From assembly GCA_022813625.1 (NCBI GenBank), contig JAKLMB010000015.1, positions 124,001 to 188,000 of the forward strand: 64,000 bases of DNA. Reading direction: 5' to 3'. The stretch comes from Aaosphaeria pasadenensis. Its lineage: Eukaryota > Ascomycota > Dothideomycetes > Pleosporales. Both the position numbers and the translations under genes were made by a program. Below are positions 33,519-46,861 of this stretch, piece by piece (within the stretch, counting starts at the first letter, position 1; each line of letters starts with the position of its first letter). The notes under the pieces are model-generated. The model was not told the DNA's origin and made no database searches. It was given only the letters and a program-made list of their open reading frames with translations.

Positions 33519-36500
33519 ATGCCGGGCTGGAGACCGCTGCCGCGAATCGCCTTCGCCATCTGCATATACCCCTTCCAGCCCTCGTCGCCGGCCGACCTGC
33601 CCCTCGAAATCGGCGATGAACTGTACATAATCGAACAGGGCGGCAGGGACGGTTCCTGGTATAGGGGATACCTCGTCGCCCCGCCGTCGCTGCTGGCCGG
33701 ACTCACCAGCGTCAAGGGCCAAACGCTCGAGGCGCGCGTCTTCTCTGGCATCTTTCCCCGCTGCTGCGTCGAGGTGCGCGAGGTGCTCGGCGATGGCAAG
33801 ACGAGTAGGTCGCCAGTCACGGACGGGGCCGAGAAAGTGCTGCAAGACGGAGGCCAGAACCACGCCGAGAATGCCACCACGACGAACGGCGTCATCACGC
33901 CCACGGAGAGCGCCAACGGCAAACCCCCCGCCGCGAGGAGAGCCTCGAAGACGGAACACATATCTGCACTGCCGTCGTCCGCGTCACGCCCGCTGTCACG
34001 CCGCAGGTCTACTCGAAAACGCACAGCAAGCCAGGGCTCGCAATGGACAGCGCGCTCCGAGCACCTCCAGCAGCTCGCGCTGCCCTTATCACCCATATCC
34101 GTGTCCTCTCGCGACCCCATGGCGCCACGGCCCCCGGCACCGGTGCCGATGCTGAAGATCGGAGACGAGACGCCGACGTCCGCGCAGGAGCCATTGGTCG
34201 ACGAGATCGCGTCGTGCCTGCGCGAATGGCACTCCACGAAGCTGCACGAGCTGATGCTGGTGCGCAAGTACAAGGACCTGGACAGGATGTCGGGTCTGGT
34301 GCAGCGACTGGACGCCGCGCGACGCCAGCTGTTGCACAAGGTGCTGACGGCTCGAGAGTTGGAAAAAGTGCGGGAGACCACCGTCTGGGACCTGGTTGCC
34401 GGGAACAAGATGCTGTGCGGGGACGTCATCGTGCGGAGCCCGTCGCAGCGCGGTCGTGTGTTGACGGGCGATGACTCTGCGATTGAGATCACGAAATTAC
34501 AGTCTATGATGAGTCTGCTGGACACAAGGCCTGTCCCTAACGTTGATGAGCATAATCTGCATCATTTATTCGTCAATCTCAAGCAGGTTGTTGGAGACGT
34601 GACTGCGGGGGCTGTCCAGATCAGCATGCATCTGTGCAGTAAGACACCTGGGTCCGCTCCGGTACCGCTTTCAGAAGCATATTCTTTCGATCTCACGGCA
34701 AGGGATGGGTCGCCGATTCCATTAAGCGGGGAGAAATTCAAATCACTCTTCGTAGACCTGAGCTCGACCGATATTGGAGAAGGGTCCGGCTCAGGTTCGA
34801 GTTTATATCTCGTTTTCAAGTTGCTGTCCAGCGAGGCGATTCGAAGCGCGCCGGGCAAAGAAGGACAGCCCGGTGCTCCGCGGGAGAGCACGTCGAGCAA
34901 CCCGCCCACATTCCAGCCGTCGCAATTCGGCAGCATCAAGGGCAGGCGGAGCGTCATGTTTGGGTCCAAGCGGAAGGAATCTCCCAACACCACTTTCAGC
35001 TCCACCGACACGCGACCTGACAGCAAAGAAGCGAATCACAAGAATAGCATCGATGGACGGCCCGAGTCGGCGGCGAGAGCCAGGGCTTCGTCGCGCGACA
35101 CCAAGTCCCTGAAGCGAGCGGCCGCCGTGGGCGTGCTCCGCGTGGATGCGTTGATGCGCGCGCAGTCAGAAGCAGATCAGAACATCACTCTTTGGTCTGC
35201 GCCTACGCCGCTTGATGAGAGCGCGGAGGACGACCGAGATTGGGACGACATACTGACGGAGATATACCCGAATGCCCAGGGGACATACAGAAAGCACCCC
35301 AACGTCAGTCGCATTACCATCCACGTGAAAGCATTCGCACACCCGGATGCCGAAAGCCTGGTCGAGAAGACGCCTACCCTGCTTCACAGCATCAAGCAGA
35401 CCCGCAAGATCGGGTTCTCAGGCGCCCCCACGAAACCCAGGAGTGACATCTACCTCACGCTCGTGGAACCATTCCTCCCCCGGAACTCATTCCTCGCGCA
35501 CCCCAAGACGGGCACGGTCCCACTCGCCCAGACCACACCAATGGGCAACCTCCAACTCACCATCGAAGTACGCAAGTCGTCGGGGGAGCGGATCGAGAAC
35601 TGCGTGTACCCGTCGAGCAACAGCGCGGGCCACACGGCGTGGCGGACGACGGCGATCGAGCGCGGCGAGGGCTGGAACATGACGATCCGACTCGCGATCG
35701 AGCCCGAGGATGTTCCAGGGTCGCACATCGTTATGAGCGTTGCTGACGCCCCTGGATTTCCCTTCGCGCTGTGCTGGATGCCTCTCTGGGACAAGGACGC
35801 GTTTACCAGGGACGGAGAGCATTCGTTGTCGTTGTATAGGTACGACGAGTATACGTCGAGCATGATTGCCGGGAAGGGTGCGTACTTGGGTCTCCCGTGG
35901 AGCGCGAGGAAGAAGGACGAACAGGTTATGGGTCCGATGGCTGCGCTGCATCTTCGGACGTATCTGTGCAGCACTAAGTACTCGCAAGATCCCATCTTAC
36001 TGGGTCTGTTGAAATGGAAAGAACAGGCTGGTGGCGAGCTCGTCAGTCTCCTTAAGCGGTTCCACTTCGTGCCGGAGATCGAGGTGGTGAAGCTGCTGAA
36101 CGAGGTCTTTGATGCACTGTTTGAGATCCTCGTTGAGTATGCTGGGAGCGACGAGTATGAAGATTTAGTCTTCAAGGCGTTGGTTGCTGTGCTCGGTATC
36201 GTGCATGATAGACGGTTCAATCTCAGTCCGCTGGTGGATCAATATGCCAAGTCGAGGTTCTCATATCCGTTTGCTACGTCCTGCCTTGTTCGCAGCTACA
36301 CAAGGTTACTTGCCAATCCGGCCGATCCAGCGAGCTCGCGAAGTCTGAGGTCGACGTTCAAAGTCGGACGGCACGTGTTCAAGTTCATAATGAACGCCCG
36401 ACAGCAGCAGAAGGAGAAGGAGGCTGGAATCGGGATCACAGGCCGCCAGTCGACGTTCACAAAAGACATCAACACCATCTTCCAGTCCCTCGAAGCCCTG

Positions 36501-39500
36501 ATGCGCAATTCGTCCCCCGTGCTGATCGGCACCAAGACGATCCTCGTGCAGAACTTCCACACGTGGCTGCCCGAGCTTTCGCCCTCGATGACCCCGGTGG
36601 AGATCTTCAAGCTCGCGTCCAACTTCATTGAGTCATGCGGCACGGCTCAGGGAAAGCTTATCCTCTACAAGCTCCTGCTGATCCACCACATCACCGGGCT
36701 GGAGGTGTTCAAGGCGCCGGATACTCGACGAGAACTTCTGACCAGCACTGTCAAGTGGCTTGCTCCTCACTGGGGTAAGGTCGACGTCGTCACGGAGCAA
36801 TGGAAGGACCAGGTTCGACTTTGCTGTTCGGTCGTCGCCGCGCAGGTCGAGGAATTGGGCCAGGAGGCTTGCGAATATATCCCAAAGCTCGTGGACTCGT
36901 ACAGAGCTATCCAGGCTACCGGACGACAGGCTAAGAAGTCGTTGTCACTTCTCTTCCCTACATCGTTTCCCTTCCCGTCGCGGCCGACTACGACTCAAGC
37001 TACATTCGACGAGGCACTTATTGAGTTGTCAGCGGTCCTGGCAGCAATGTCCAGTCTTCCAACCATAATACACCTCGACTGGCCCAAAGCAGATATTGCC
37101 AATTTCCTCTTCTCAGCATTGCAGGTTTACATTTCGATTCTCGACGGCGAGGCATTCCCATCGTCATGGCTGAGCGTCCACATCTTCCACCACAAAGCTA
37201 CCATGCGGACGCTGGAGAAGTTCGCTGGCATCCTCACAGATTCCTTCCTCCCTCACGCAGACGAAGCGGACCAATTCAACACCGAACTCTGGCGGGCCTT
37301 CTTCGACGCGCTGCTCAAACTCGTCGGCAGCGACGCCCTCGCCCTGGAGACGTTCCCCGAGCAGAAGCGCCGCGCGGTGTGGAAGATTGCGGGCGACGTG
37401 CGGGAACACGGCGCGGACTTGCTGCAACGCAGCTGGGAGGCGATTGGCTGGGAGACGACGCCCGAGGACAAGAAGCAGTACGGGCTGGAGAAGATGGGCG
37501 GGTTCCAAGTCCAATACGTGCCGAGTCTCGTTGCGCCGATCGTGGAGTTGTGTCTGAGTGTGCACGAGGGGCTGCGGAGCGTCGCGATCGAGGTGCTGCA
37601 GACGATGATTGTGAGCGAGTGGACGCTGAGCGAGGATCTTGCGCTCATCCAGGCGGAGATGATTGATTGTCTGGATCAGTTGTTCAAGACGAAGCCGCTG
37701 ACCGAGGTCGTGCTGCAGAAGCATTTCATACAGGAGCTTGTGGGGATTTTCGAGCCTCTGGCGCAGGACCCCGAGGATCCGCTGTTCGTGGCTGTTAAGA
37801 ATCTGATTACTACGATTGACGAACTGTTGGATCTTCTCGTTGCTGTGCATAGCACCGAGGCGACGGGTGAGGTGTTCCGCATTATGGACACGCTTCATCT
37901 CATGGAGTTCCTGAAGGACATGCAGAAGGAGGACATCTACATCCGCTACGTGCACCAGCTCGTGCGACTGCAGGCCGACGCACAGAACTTCACAGAGGCC
38001 GGCCTGGCGCTTCGACTCCACGCGGAGCTTTATGAATGGGATCCCGTCACGACGGTCGAACCTCTCATCGACCCCGCCTTCCCCTCGCAATCGTCGTTCG
38101 AGCGCAAGGAACGGCTGTATTTCGAAATGATCAGCCACTACGAGAACGGACAGTCTTGGGACAACGCACTCGGCACGTACATGGAGCTCGCGACGCAGTA
38201 CGAACACAACGTCTTCGACTTCTCCAAGCTGGCCCGCACGCAGCACGCCATGGCTACGATTTACGAAAGCATCGCGAAGGGCGACAGGCCCAATTCTCGG
38301 TACTTCCGGGTCATCTACAAGGGCCTCGGGTTCCCCGTGGGACTAAGGGATAAGCAGTTTATCTTCGAGGGGTCGCCGAATGATCGCCTGGCTACGTTCA
38401 CGGACCGCATGCAACAGCAGCATCCTGCGGCGCAGATATTGAACGCGGGGGCTGAGGGTGATGTCGAAGGGCAGTATTTGCAGATCTTCCCCGTCAGCCC
38501 GCAGAAAGACCTCACGCATCCTATATACCAACGTGCGAAGGTCGCACAGTCCATTCGCGATTACTATCTCCTTTCCAGGCCGACGCAGTTCACCACGACG
38601 TCCCGCCGCACGACGAGCAATGCCCCCGCGGGTGTGGGAGCAGAAAAGACAGTCTACACGACTGCAGAGGCATTCCCGACGATCCTTCGCAGGAGCGAGA
38701 TCGTAGCCGTCGGGACCATCACACTGACGCCGCTGCAAACCGCAATCGAACGGACAGCCCGCAAGACGGCGGAGATGGCGGCGATTGAAAAGAGGGTGCA
38801 GGAGGGCGACGACGCGGCGATCACGACGCTCACGACGGAGATCATGTTCGCGGTCGACAACACATCCGACACGTCTGTCGTCAACTACCACGACCTCCTG
38901 CCCCGGTCGAGAGCCTCGTCGCTGACGGACGACGAGGGTGACGAAGAGGCGCAGCCGAGGGAGTATAATTTACTGGAGAACGCGCTCAAGGTTGCGTTGA
39001 TTGATTATGCGCTTGTGATTCGGAGGTGTTTGTCGCTTTATTCTAGGCCTGCTCAGCAGGCTACGAAAGCGGATTTGACACATCGTATGTATTTTCTTTG
39101 TGTCGGCGGTTTGATGGGTTATAAGGGTGAACTAACGGATTGATAACAGGATTCGAATTGGCATATGATCGGGAGCTATCTCATTTGGCACCTGTGAATC
39201 CGGAACATATCATTCGGTCGCCAACGGGATCATGGCTAGCGGCTACTGCCTCAGCGGTCAATGTCAATCCCCCGGCCGGCGATGGATTCTCTTCTAATAA
39301 TGCAACACAAACGAATGGCACAAGAGTGACGTCTCCCACACCGCAATCACGTCCAGCACGGCAAGACAAGAAGAGGCTCAGTCTCGCGTTCTTTAAAGGC
39401 GGATCAACATCCGAAGTCAATTCCCAATCAGAGCGCCGCCCAGCCGACAAGCCATACATCGACCCGCACGACCTCCTAGACGCAGAGTCCGTGACCAGCG

Positions 39501-40090
39501 CCTCCCGCCGAAGCATCAGCAAAGACCGGAGCACGACGACAGCCACCTCCCGCAGCAAAGACGGCAGCACCTCGCACCAGCACAACCGCTCGACCAACCG
39601 CCTCTCCCTCTCCCTCCTCTCCTCCAACTCGCCCACGCCCGAAGCCCTGCCCCAAACCTTCCCCCTCCCGCCTCCCGTCCCGCCCTCCGGCGGCCACGGC
39701 CACTCCCAAAACAGCCTCAGTCTCAGCCAAACCATCAGCAAAGTCACCAGCCGCACCAGCCGCTCCGCAAGCCAGTCCCGCGGCCAGAGCACCGAGCGCA
39801 GCCGCGCGGCATCCACGTCGCGGCCCCCGACCTCCAAGAGCGGGAAGAGCAAGCGCAGCGAGAGCGTTGACCCGCACTACTCTGACACGAAGAGTGGCCA
39901 TCGCGAGGGCAACACAAGCAAAGTCACAAGCAAAGCAGAGAAGATGGGAAGTTCGGTCCGCAAGCGCTTCAGCATCTTGAACATCGGCGGGGGCGGGTCC
40001 TCGTCGAGCAGTTCGTCGGGAAAGAAGGGGTCGAAGTCGGGGGGCAGCGTGAGGGGGAGGAAGACGGTTGATACCCTGACGGAGGAATGA
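33519..40090 (+). CDS. DOCK-family guanine nucleotide exchange factor
   Basis: Exons 33519-39084 and 39150-40090, with a 65-bp intron (branch ACTAACG) splitting a codon at THR-FELAYD; 2168 aa. N-terminal SH3-like domain at about 10-90 (ADLPLEIGDELYIIEQ, then GSWYRGYL and GIFPRCCVEV). A C2-type DHR-1 region lies at about 620-840 (SDIYLTLVEPFLPR; NLQLTIEVRKSSG). A long helical middle follows. The DHR-2 catalytic region covers about 1480-1890 (DAQNFTEAGLALRLHAELYEW, then YFRVIYKGLGFP and IFEGSPNDRLATF). The tail from about 1900 is Ser/Arg rich and disordered. DOCK proteins load GTP on Rac/Cdc42-type GTPases. The SH3-DHR1-DHR2 order is that of the DOCK-A/B type, where the SH3 pairs with an ELMO partner. 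In filamentous fungi it would act in polarity and actin control. The length is normal and no break is seen. Confidence 0.93.
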
Positions 40091-40764
40091 TGGGAATGAT
40101 TTGCGCTATCTTTGCTGCTTTGTGGTTTTTCTTATGTGAGAACGCTTTCATCATTGTTGGGATTGTGTGGTTTTTTTTTTTTACACAAGAGCGTGCGTGC
40201 GTGTGTGGTGGTGGACTTCTTTACTTTCTTCTTCTTCTTTCCCTTCGTCTTTCTCTGGGATGGGGGGTTTTTCTTCGTGTGTATGCCGTTGTAATTTCCA
40301 ACTTTTGTCCCTTTTCGTGTTTCAAAGAAAAAGATGGAAAGGAATGTCTCTGGTTTACTTATACACCCCTTTTTTCGAGTTCACATGGCTACTTGCTCAC
40401 TTATTCGTTTTGTTTTTTTATATTTTCGACAGAGGAAATACACTACTTTTCAAAGGACCTCTCGGGTAGCGAGAGGAGAGAATCGTTATGAGATCAATTT
40501 TACCTGCATAAAGTGTTTATTCCATGTCTTTGTGCTGGGTTTTGCCTTTTCTTTGCTCGGACGTAGATGAGATGTCGTCCAAAGTTGGTGAATGTCCCCA
40601 TCACGTGCGCGGTTAGCTCAACCTTATCGATTAGACCCACAACTAGCGTCTAATCCCTGTCAATTCCTAGATTTTTCTGTGTTTTCGGCTCGAGCAACTT
40701 TTTTGCGTTTGAAGCGACGACAAACACTCTTCCCGCCCACGAAAACATAAAACAACAGCCCACC
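40091..40764. other. Intergenic between DOCK gene and RRP12
   Basis: About 670 bp, T-rich and low in complexity from 40150 to 40420 (runs of T, TTCTTCTT). It is the DOCK 3' region followed by the RRP12 promoter. No feature beyond that. Confidence 0.4.
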
Positions 40765-43700
40765 ATGTCGCTGGACGAGAGGCTGTCCAAGATTCGGGAC
40801 TCCCCGAAGCTCCAGAGCGTGCAGCAGGTACGTTTATCCATTCATCCAGAGAATTACCTGGGGATTAAAACTGATGCAACGAAACAGACAGCAGTGGTGC
40901 TCTCCGCAATCGAAGACACGCTCCGGGGCCAGAAATCCGAGTTCACACCCACGGCCTACTTCGCCGCGCTCCTATCCCTCCTCGCACATCAGGTCTCGGC
41001 CTCAGGAATCAGCAACAAGGACACCGCGACCGCCGTCATCTACCTCCTCGACCTCGTCACGCCGCACGTCCCCGCGCCCCTCCTGCGCTCCAAATTCACA
41101 GAGATCCTCACGCACCTCGCGCCGGCGCTCGTGCACCCGGAAGCCGAGGCGCCGCTGCTCAGGTCGTCGATAGGGACGCTCGAGTCGCTGCTCGTGGTGC
41201 AGGATTCCAAGGCGTGGGAGCTCCCGCAGACGGAGATTAGTCCGCGACGGGCGGTCGCGGGGCTGTTGACTATTGCGGTTGACCACAGGCCGAAGGTCAG
41301 GAAGAGGGCGCAGGATGCGTTGTCGAAGGTGCTTAACAATCCCCCGCCGAGTCCGTCGCTGGACCACCCGGCGGCGGATATGTGTGCGGAGACGGCGCTG
41401 CGGATGCTGAAGGATATCGCTGAGGCGGCGGGCAAGGCGAAGAAGCAGAAGGGGGGTCATCACGGGAAGGACGCGCAGAACAGGGATCCGGATCTCATTC
41501 ATGCGCTGCAGTTGATTAAGACGGTGGCTACGGCTGCGGGCGGGTGGCCTAGCAGGAAGATCGATATCCTGTGTGAATTGCTGCTACATATTTCGAGGTC
41601 GAGTAATGAGTATCTGACCATGGCGGCGTTCGAGATCTTCGAGGTTATTTTCTCCGGGATGGTGGACGAGGTTTCGTCGGCGAAGTTGCCGAGGCTGCTC
41701 GAGGCGATTTCTGAGTTGCAGCCGTCAAAGAACGATTCCCAGTTGCTGCCCCCGTGGATCGCGGTCATTTCGAGGGGTTATGAGGTCTCGGCGCAGGTCG
41801 AGCCGGAGGACACGTTCGCGAAGGTTCCGGAGCTGTTTGCGCTTGTGTCTGGGTTTCTGACAAGCTCTTCGCATAATATTCGCATTTCTGCGTCGGAGTG
41901 CTTGATTTCATTCATTGTGAACCTCGTCCCCGACAGCGTCATTCTTGAGCCCTCAATCTACGACGAGAAGATCCTGGAGAAGATTGCAAAGGCCACGGCA
42001 GATCTTTTGAGCGTGAAGTACCAGGCGGCGTGGATGGAGGTGTTCAACGTCCTCAGCGCGATGTTCGATGCTCTACGATGGCGCTCCGACCCTATTCTCA
42101 AGCCCGTCGTCCGCATCGTCGGCGAGTTGAGGAGCAACGATTCGTTCGCCGGAAAGAAGGAGGCGGACGCCGTCCTGTCAAGTGCTATCGGCGCCATGGG
42201 CCCTGATGTCGTGCTCGACGTCCTCCCACTCAATCTCCCCCGTCCCCCGCCCGGCCAGGCTGGACGAGTGTGGCTCCTCCCGCTGCTCCGCGATGCCGTG
42301 CACAACACGAAGTTGGCTCATTTCCGACAGGTCATGGTGCCGCTGAGCGAGGAGCTCTACCAGCGCGTCGTTGACCACGGAAAGAAGGAGAAGACAATGG
42401 ATATCAAGGTGTTCGAGACCGTCGTCCAGCAGATCTGGTCCATCCTCCCAGGCTACTGCGACCTCCCTCTCGATCTCGTCGACGCCTTCGACCAGAGCTT
42501 CGCCGAGATGCTGGCGAATTTGTTGTATGGACAGGCTGATCTCCGCACGGATGTCTGCAGGGCGCTGCAGAACCTCGTCGATGCTAACAAGGCGATTGTC
42601 GACTTGGAGGGGAATGAGGATCTGGTGGTTCAGGCGAGAGTATCGAAGGCGGATGCACAGAGGAATTTGGAGCATTTGGCGGGATACGCGAGTAACATGC
42701 TTGCGGTTTTGTTCAATGTTTACAGCCAGACGCTGCCGCAGTACAGGGGTACGATCCTCAAGACTATCAACGCTTTCTTGAGCATCATTCCCGAGAAGGT
42801 ATGTTTGGAGATGTGGATAAATTGAACTATCTGAATCTAACGCGATGTATAGGAATTGATGGATACGTTCGAGCGCGTAGCTTCGAACTTGGAGTCCTCG
42901 CTCACTGAAGCCGGTCCCCAGACGCAAGCCGACAAGCAGAAGCAGGGTAAATCACAAGACAAGATGCCCCCGATGAGCCACACGCTTATGGACCTCATCA
43001 TCACGATTGCTCTCTATCTCCCCCGCGAGAGCTACCCGGCGCTGTTTACCATGGCCAACACCCTCATCAACAAGGACGACGATCCGCAGTTGCAGAAGAA
43101 GGCGTACAAGCTCATCCCGCGTCTCGCCGAGTCGGACATCGGCAAGGAGGCTCTGAGGGAGCGCAGTGGAGAGCTTCAGGCGCTTCTCTTGAACAGTGCG
43201 GAGAAAACGTCTTCGCCTGCGCGGAGGGACCGTCTCGCTGCCATCTCGCAGATCCTCGAGTACCTCCCTGAGACCGACCTCCACTTCATCCCGGCCATCC
43301 TCTCCGAGGTGGTCATCTCGGCAAAGGAAGTCAACGAGAAGGCACGAGAGGCCGCCTACGACCTCCTGGTAGCCATGGGAGAGAAGATGTCTGAAGGCGG
43401 CACAGTCGTGCAATCCAAGGTCCCCAACATGCCCTCCGATGCCCCCAGCGTCGAAGCCAGCCTGGAGGAATACTTCACCATGGTGTCCGCCGGTCTCGCG
43501 GGATCCACCCCCCACATGATCTCCGCCTCCATCACCGCCGTCACGCGCATCCTCTTCGAGTTCCACGCGCGGATCTCGAAAGAAACGACGACAAACCTCC
43601 TCGAACTCATGGACATGTTCCTACAGAACCCGAACCGCGAGATCGTGCGCAGCGTCCTCGGCTTCGTCAAGGTCGAAGTCGTGACGCTCCCCGAGAGCCT

Positions 43701-44742
43701 AGTGAAGCCCCGCCTCAACTCCCTGCTCTCCAACCTCCTCGTCTGGAGCCACGAGCACAAGGCACATTTCAAGGCGAAGGTCAAGCACATCGTCGAGCGC
43801 ATGGTGCGCAAGTTCGGCGCCGACGCCGTCGAGAAGGCATGCCCGCCCGACGACCGCAAACTCATCACCAACATCCGCAAGACGCGCGAGCAGCGCAAGA
43901 AGAAGAAGCTCGCCGCCGAGGCCGATGGCGACGCCGACGAGCCCCAGCAGAAACCAAAGGGCAAGTTCGAAAGCGAGTACGACCAAGCGGTCTACGGCTC
44001 CGAGAGCTCGGAAGACGAAGGCGACTCGGAGGACGAGTTCGTCAAGAACAGGCAGTCTGCCAACGCGGGCGGCAAGAAGGGCGGAAAGACGTACATCATC
44101 GAAGACGAGGACGAGCCTCTCGACCTGCTCTCCAAGAAAGCACTCGGAAACATCTCCTCCACGAAGCCTCTCCGCCAGCGCAACGCCCCGGCCAAACTCA
44201 CAAAGGCGAAGCGCAACGAGGACGGCAAGCTCATCCTCGGCGACGACGATTCCGACGACGGTGCTGCAAAGGGCAAGAAGGGCGGCCGCGGAAACGATGA
44301 TGACGGTGATGTGTTGATGGATCTCGACGATGCAGCGGCCGGAGGAAGCCTCGAGGACGGCATCAACGCGTACGTGGAAGCTATCCGCGGCAAGGACGCC
44401 GCACAGAGGGGCCAGCGAGGCAAACTCAAGTTCAGTAACAAGAGGAGCGCTGGCGGAGACGACGATGACGACGATATGGACGTCGACGATGACAAGGCGG
44501 CCAGGAAGGCGAGGTCCGGAAGCGGGATGTGGAAGAGCTCCGGCGGCGGACGCGGCGGCGGCAACCAACCTCACAGGCGGGCGCTCGGCGCTGAGAGGTC
44601 GAGAGGTGGATTCGGCGGAGGTGGTGGTGGATTCGGTGGTGGCAGAGGCGGTGGTGGTAATGGACGGGTTAACAAGCCTAAGAGTCCTAGGGGAAGGGGC
44701 AGGGGCGGAGGCGGTGGATGGGGAGGTCCTTCGAGGCGGTAG
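40765..44742 (+). CDS. RRP12: Ribosomal RNA-processing protein 12
   Basis: Three exons, 40765-40827, 40888-42798 and 42853-44742; introns of 60 and 54 bp; 1287 aa (yeast Rrp12 is about 1230). The start MSLDERLSKIRDSPKLQSVQQ is the first ATG after a CA-rich leader. The first 1000 residues are helical, HEAT-like repeats, including the NUC173-type core and the conserved LPRPPPGQAGRVWLLPLLRD followed by KLAHFRQVMVPL. From about residue 1015 (RKTREQRKKKKLAAEADGD) the protein becomes charged, then acidic, and ends in a Gly/Arg-rich RGG-like tail (about 1230-1287: RGGGG repeats). Rrp12 binds pre-40S and pre-60S particles and helps their nuclear export with Ran/exportin. All parts are present, and I see no frame break. 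The GGN repeat DNA at 44590-44730 encodes the Gly tail. Confidence 0.95.
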
Positions 44743-45493
44743 ATATCATGAGGATGGAAAGGAAAAAGTTAGTGATGTTGGTAGAAGATGATATCATTTC
44801 ACGAGAAGGGAGTTTGATTCACATTGGCGTAAGATCTGGGATACTTTTCACGAGATGTTGGAGTAGATAAAATGAAATGAAAGAAATAATTCAAATATAT
44901 TTGACTTGGAAGATTCTAGTTCTCCATGGTGGAGGACTATGTGAGGTCGTTTTATATGCAAACGACCAACCTTCTCTTTATGTATACATACACCGCCCTG
45001 TGCGCTTTTAAGTTTCAATCTATCAACACCGTGTCTAGGAGCTTGGAGGACTACGCTTGAGCGTCACGCTCGCGAATACGTGATCGCTCTTGCGACCATC
45101 CTCCGTTGGGGCGTGTATATATATTTCAGACACGGAATGAACGACCACGGCTGCGATTGCACATCCCAACATCGTCCTTCTATTCCACCCGCCTCAACAG
45201 CTATTTTCCTTACGCCAACACCACCTCAACAGCCACTGCTATAAGCTATTCCTAAACCCATCTCTGGAGCATTTTCATCCTGCATTACGGCAAACCATCG
45301 AGCAGATACCCTAGAGATCATCTTGGGAGCGTTAAACCCATAGAGCACACACCCTGGAGATCACCTTAGGGTTGTCTAGCGGCCATAGCATTTTGGGACT
45401 TACTAATAACCACGAAGGCGGAAGTAAGGCATCCATTTCGAAGAATACGAATTACCTGATGATATCCCAAGCTTACCTACTAACTATTCGCAG
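44743..45493. other. Intergenic, no gene seen
   Basis: About 750 bp. A short inverted repeat, GAGCG-TCA-CGCTC, lies at about 45058-45070. The right end (45410-45493) may hold an earlier exon of the decayed gene at 45494; a branch-like CTACTAACT and acceptor CAG precede 45494. Confidence 0.35.
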
Positions 45494-46861
45494 CTGCAAG
45501 CATTCCTGGACCGCGAATCGCGAGATATGCCGCCATTAGTGAGCCTCTCGTTCCTCCGGGAGGCACAGAGCCTCATCCATCACGAGGTATCGACGCGCAT
45601 GGAAACCCCTTCTCTCCCTAGTTTGTCTCCCCTACCCTCCCCTCCGCGTTCCTTCGGCGCCGGATGAGTCTCGCAGTACACTGACGGATTGCAGCAGTTC
45701 ACGGTGCCGATAAAGTTCGCCTAGTTATAGCTGCCCTGTCCCTAGCGGCACCAACGCCGACCACGACAGGGCAGTTGCCGTCAACTCCCTCGCCCAAGAG
45801 AGTGAAGCCGACTGCCCCTCGGCCGGCCAATGCAATGAACAGCCAGTTACCAAGTCCTTCCCCGACCAAGGCACGCACACGTGTCAAGCAGCCGCTCGCA
45901 TTCGCGCTACCAACATCGCCCAGCAAATTCTCCGCCCGAGTAGTAGTTAGCCAAGTGCCGGAGAGTCCTGGTAAGGAACCTGTGGACGGTCTCGCCCCAC
46001 TTGTGCCTAACGTGATTGCCGTCGATAGACTTCGACGAAGCAGCCGTACTTTCGTTACAGGCGAGCTTCCAGAAGGAGCTCGCAGATGCTGTGAGTGGCC
46101 GCAACACCACCAATAGCTACAACACAAAATCGCAGCGTGAAACGACTATCACACTGTTTCGCATATATAGCGCGGACGGGGTTGCGGCTCTGAAGACGAG
46201 ACTGCAACAACGTTCAATCCTCACTGCCGTAGAAGTGGACCCCGGCGAGGAGCTCGTACTTGCCGCACACGGCGAGACGCACAGTGGCTTGAGACAACTA
46301 TTCGAACGCACCGGGCAGTTGTGTCGAGACGCCTCTGAAGTGGGGGCTCGATCGGGTACGAGTCGCTCCCTGAATGCGATCCTGTGGTGGAAGGGATACT
46401 TAGACATCTAGGCCTAGTATCGCCAGGGACAGCCCGACGTCGTCCAGGCGCTCAACCGGTTTAGATCCGACAGCCAAGAGAACGTCAAAGTCTCTAGTCT
46501 TCTTCGGCGGTATATCAATAGGAGAGCAGGGCTCACCGCACTAAGGCTGTCGTGGGAGGTGCAGTGTGCCCACGCCCACTATGAAGTCGTCCGGCAACTC
46601 GGATGGACTCCCATCTTCACGATGCAGAACACGGATTTTCACGGGTGAGTTTGTTGAACACTGCTATAGTCCCAGAGCTGACGAATTGATGCAGAACGAA
46701 AGCGAGAACGTTAAGACTTCCAGCCTGATTCGGCGATATATCATGCTCGTGATCTGTCTCCTGGTACCCCCAAGAATGGATATACCTGGGTCTGGCAAGG
46801 GACTATGTATAAGGTCCTACTAGGCCCTACGATGATGGGTTGGCAAACGTGGAGGCCTTGA
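45494..46861 (+). pseudogene. Decayed multi-exon gene of unknown family
   Basis: A string of protein-like pieces on the plus strand with intact splice signals but a broken frame. Piece 1 starts after a CTACTAACTATTCGCAG acceptor at 45494 (AFLDRESRDMPPLVSLSFLR). Piece 2 (about 45700-46013) is Pro/Ser rich (PSTPSPKRVKPTAPR). Piece 3 (46016-46411) contains DFDEAAVLSLQASFQKEL, a good intron at about 46091-46136 and then RETTITLFRIYSADGVAALK. It meets two close stops, TAG at 46409 and TAG at 46415, yet the same frame continues with YRQGQPDVVQALNRFR, SSLLRRYI and VVRQLGWTPIFTMQN to 46644. After another intron-like segment, SENVKTSSLIRRYI is followed in a shifted frame by GYTWVWQGTMYKVLLGPTMM, ending at a TGA at 46859. 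ENVK-SSLxRRYI occurs twice, so part of the gene is an internal duplication. No family is recognised. Confidence 0.5.

Noticed and set aside
37164..38246. A 360-codon minus-strand frame
   Set aside because: Antisense to the DOCK helical region; no domain of its own.
45058..45070. Small hairpin GAGCG-TCA-CGCTC
   Set aside because: Too short to call an RNA gene or terminator; likely chance.
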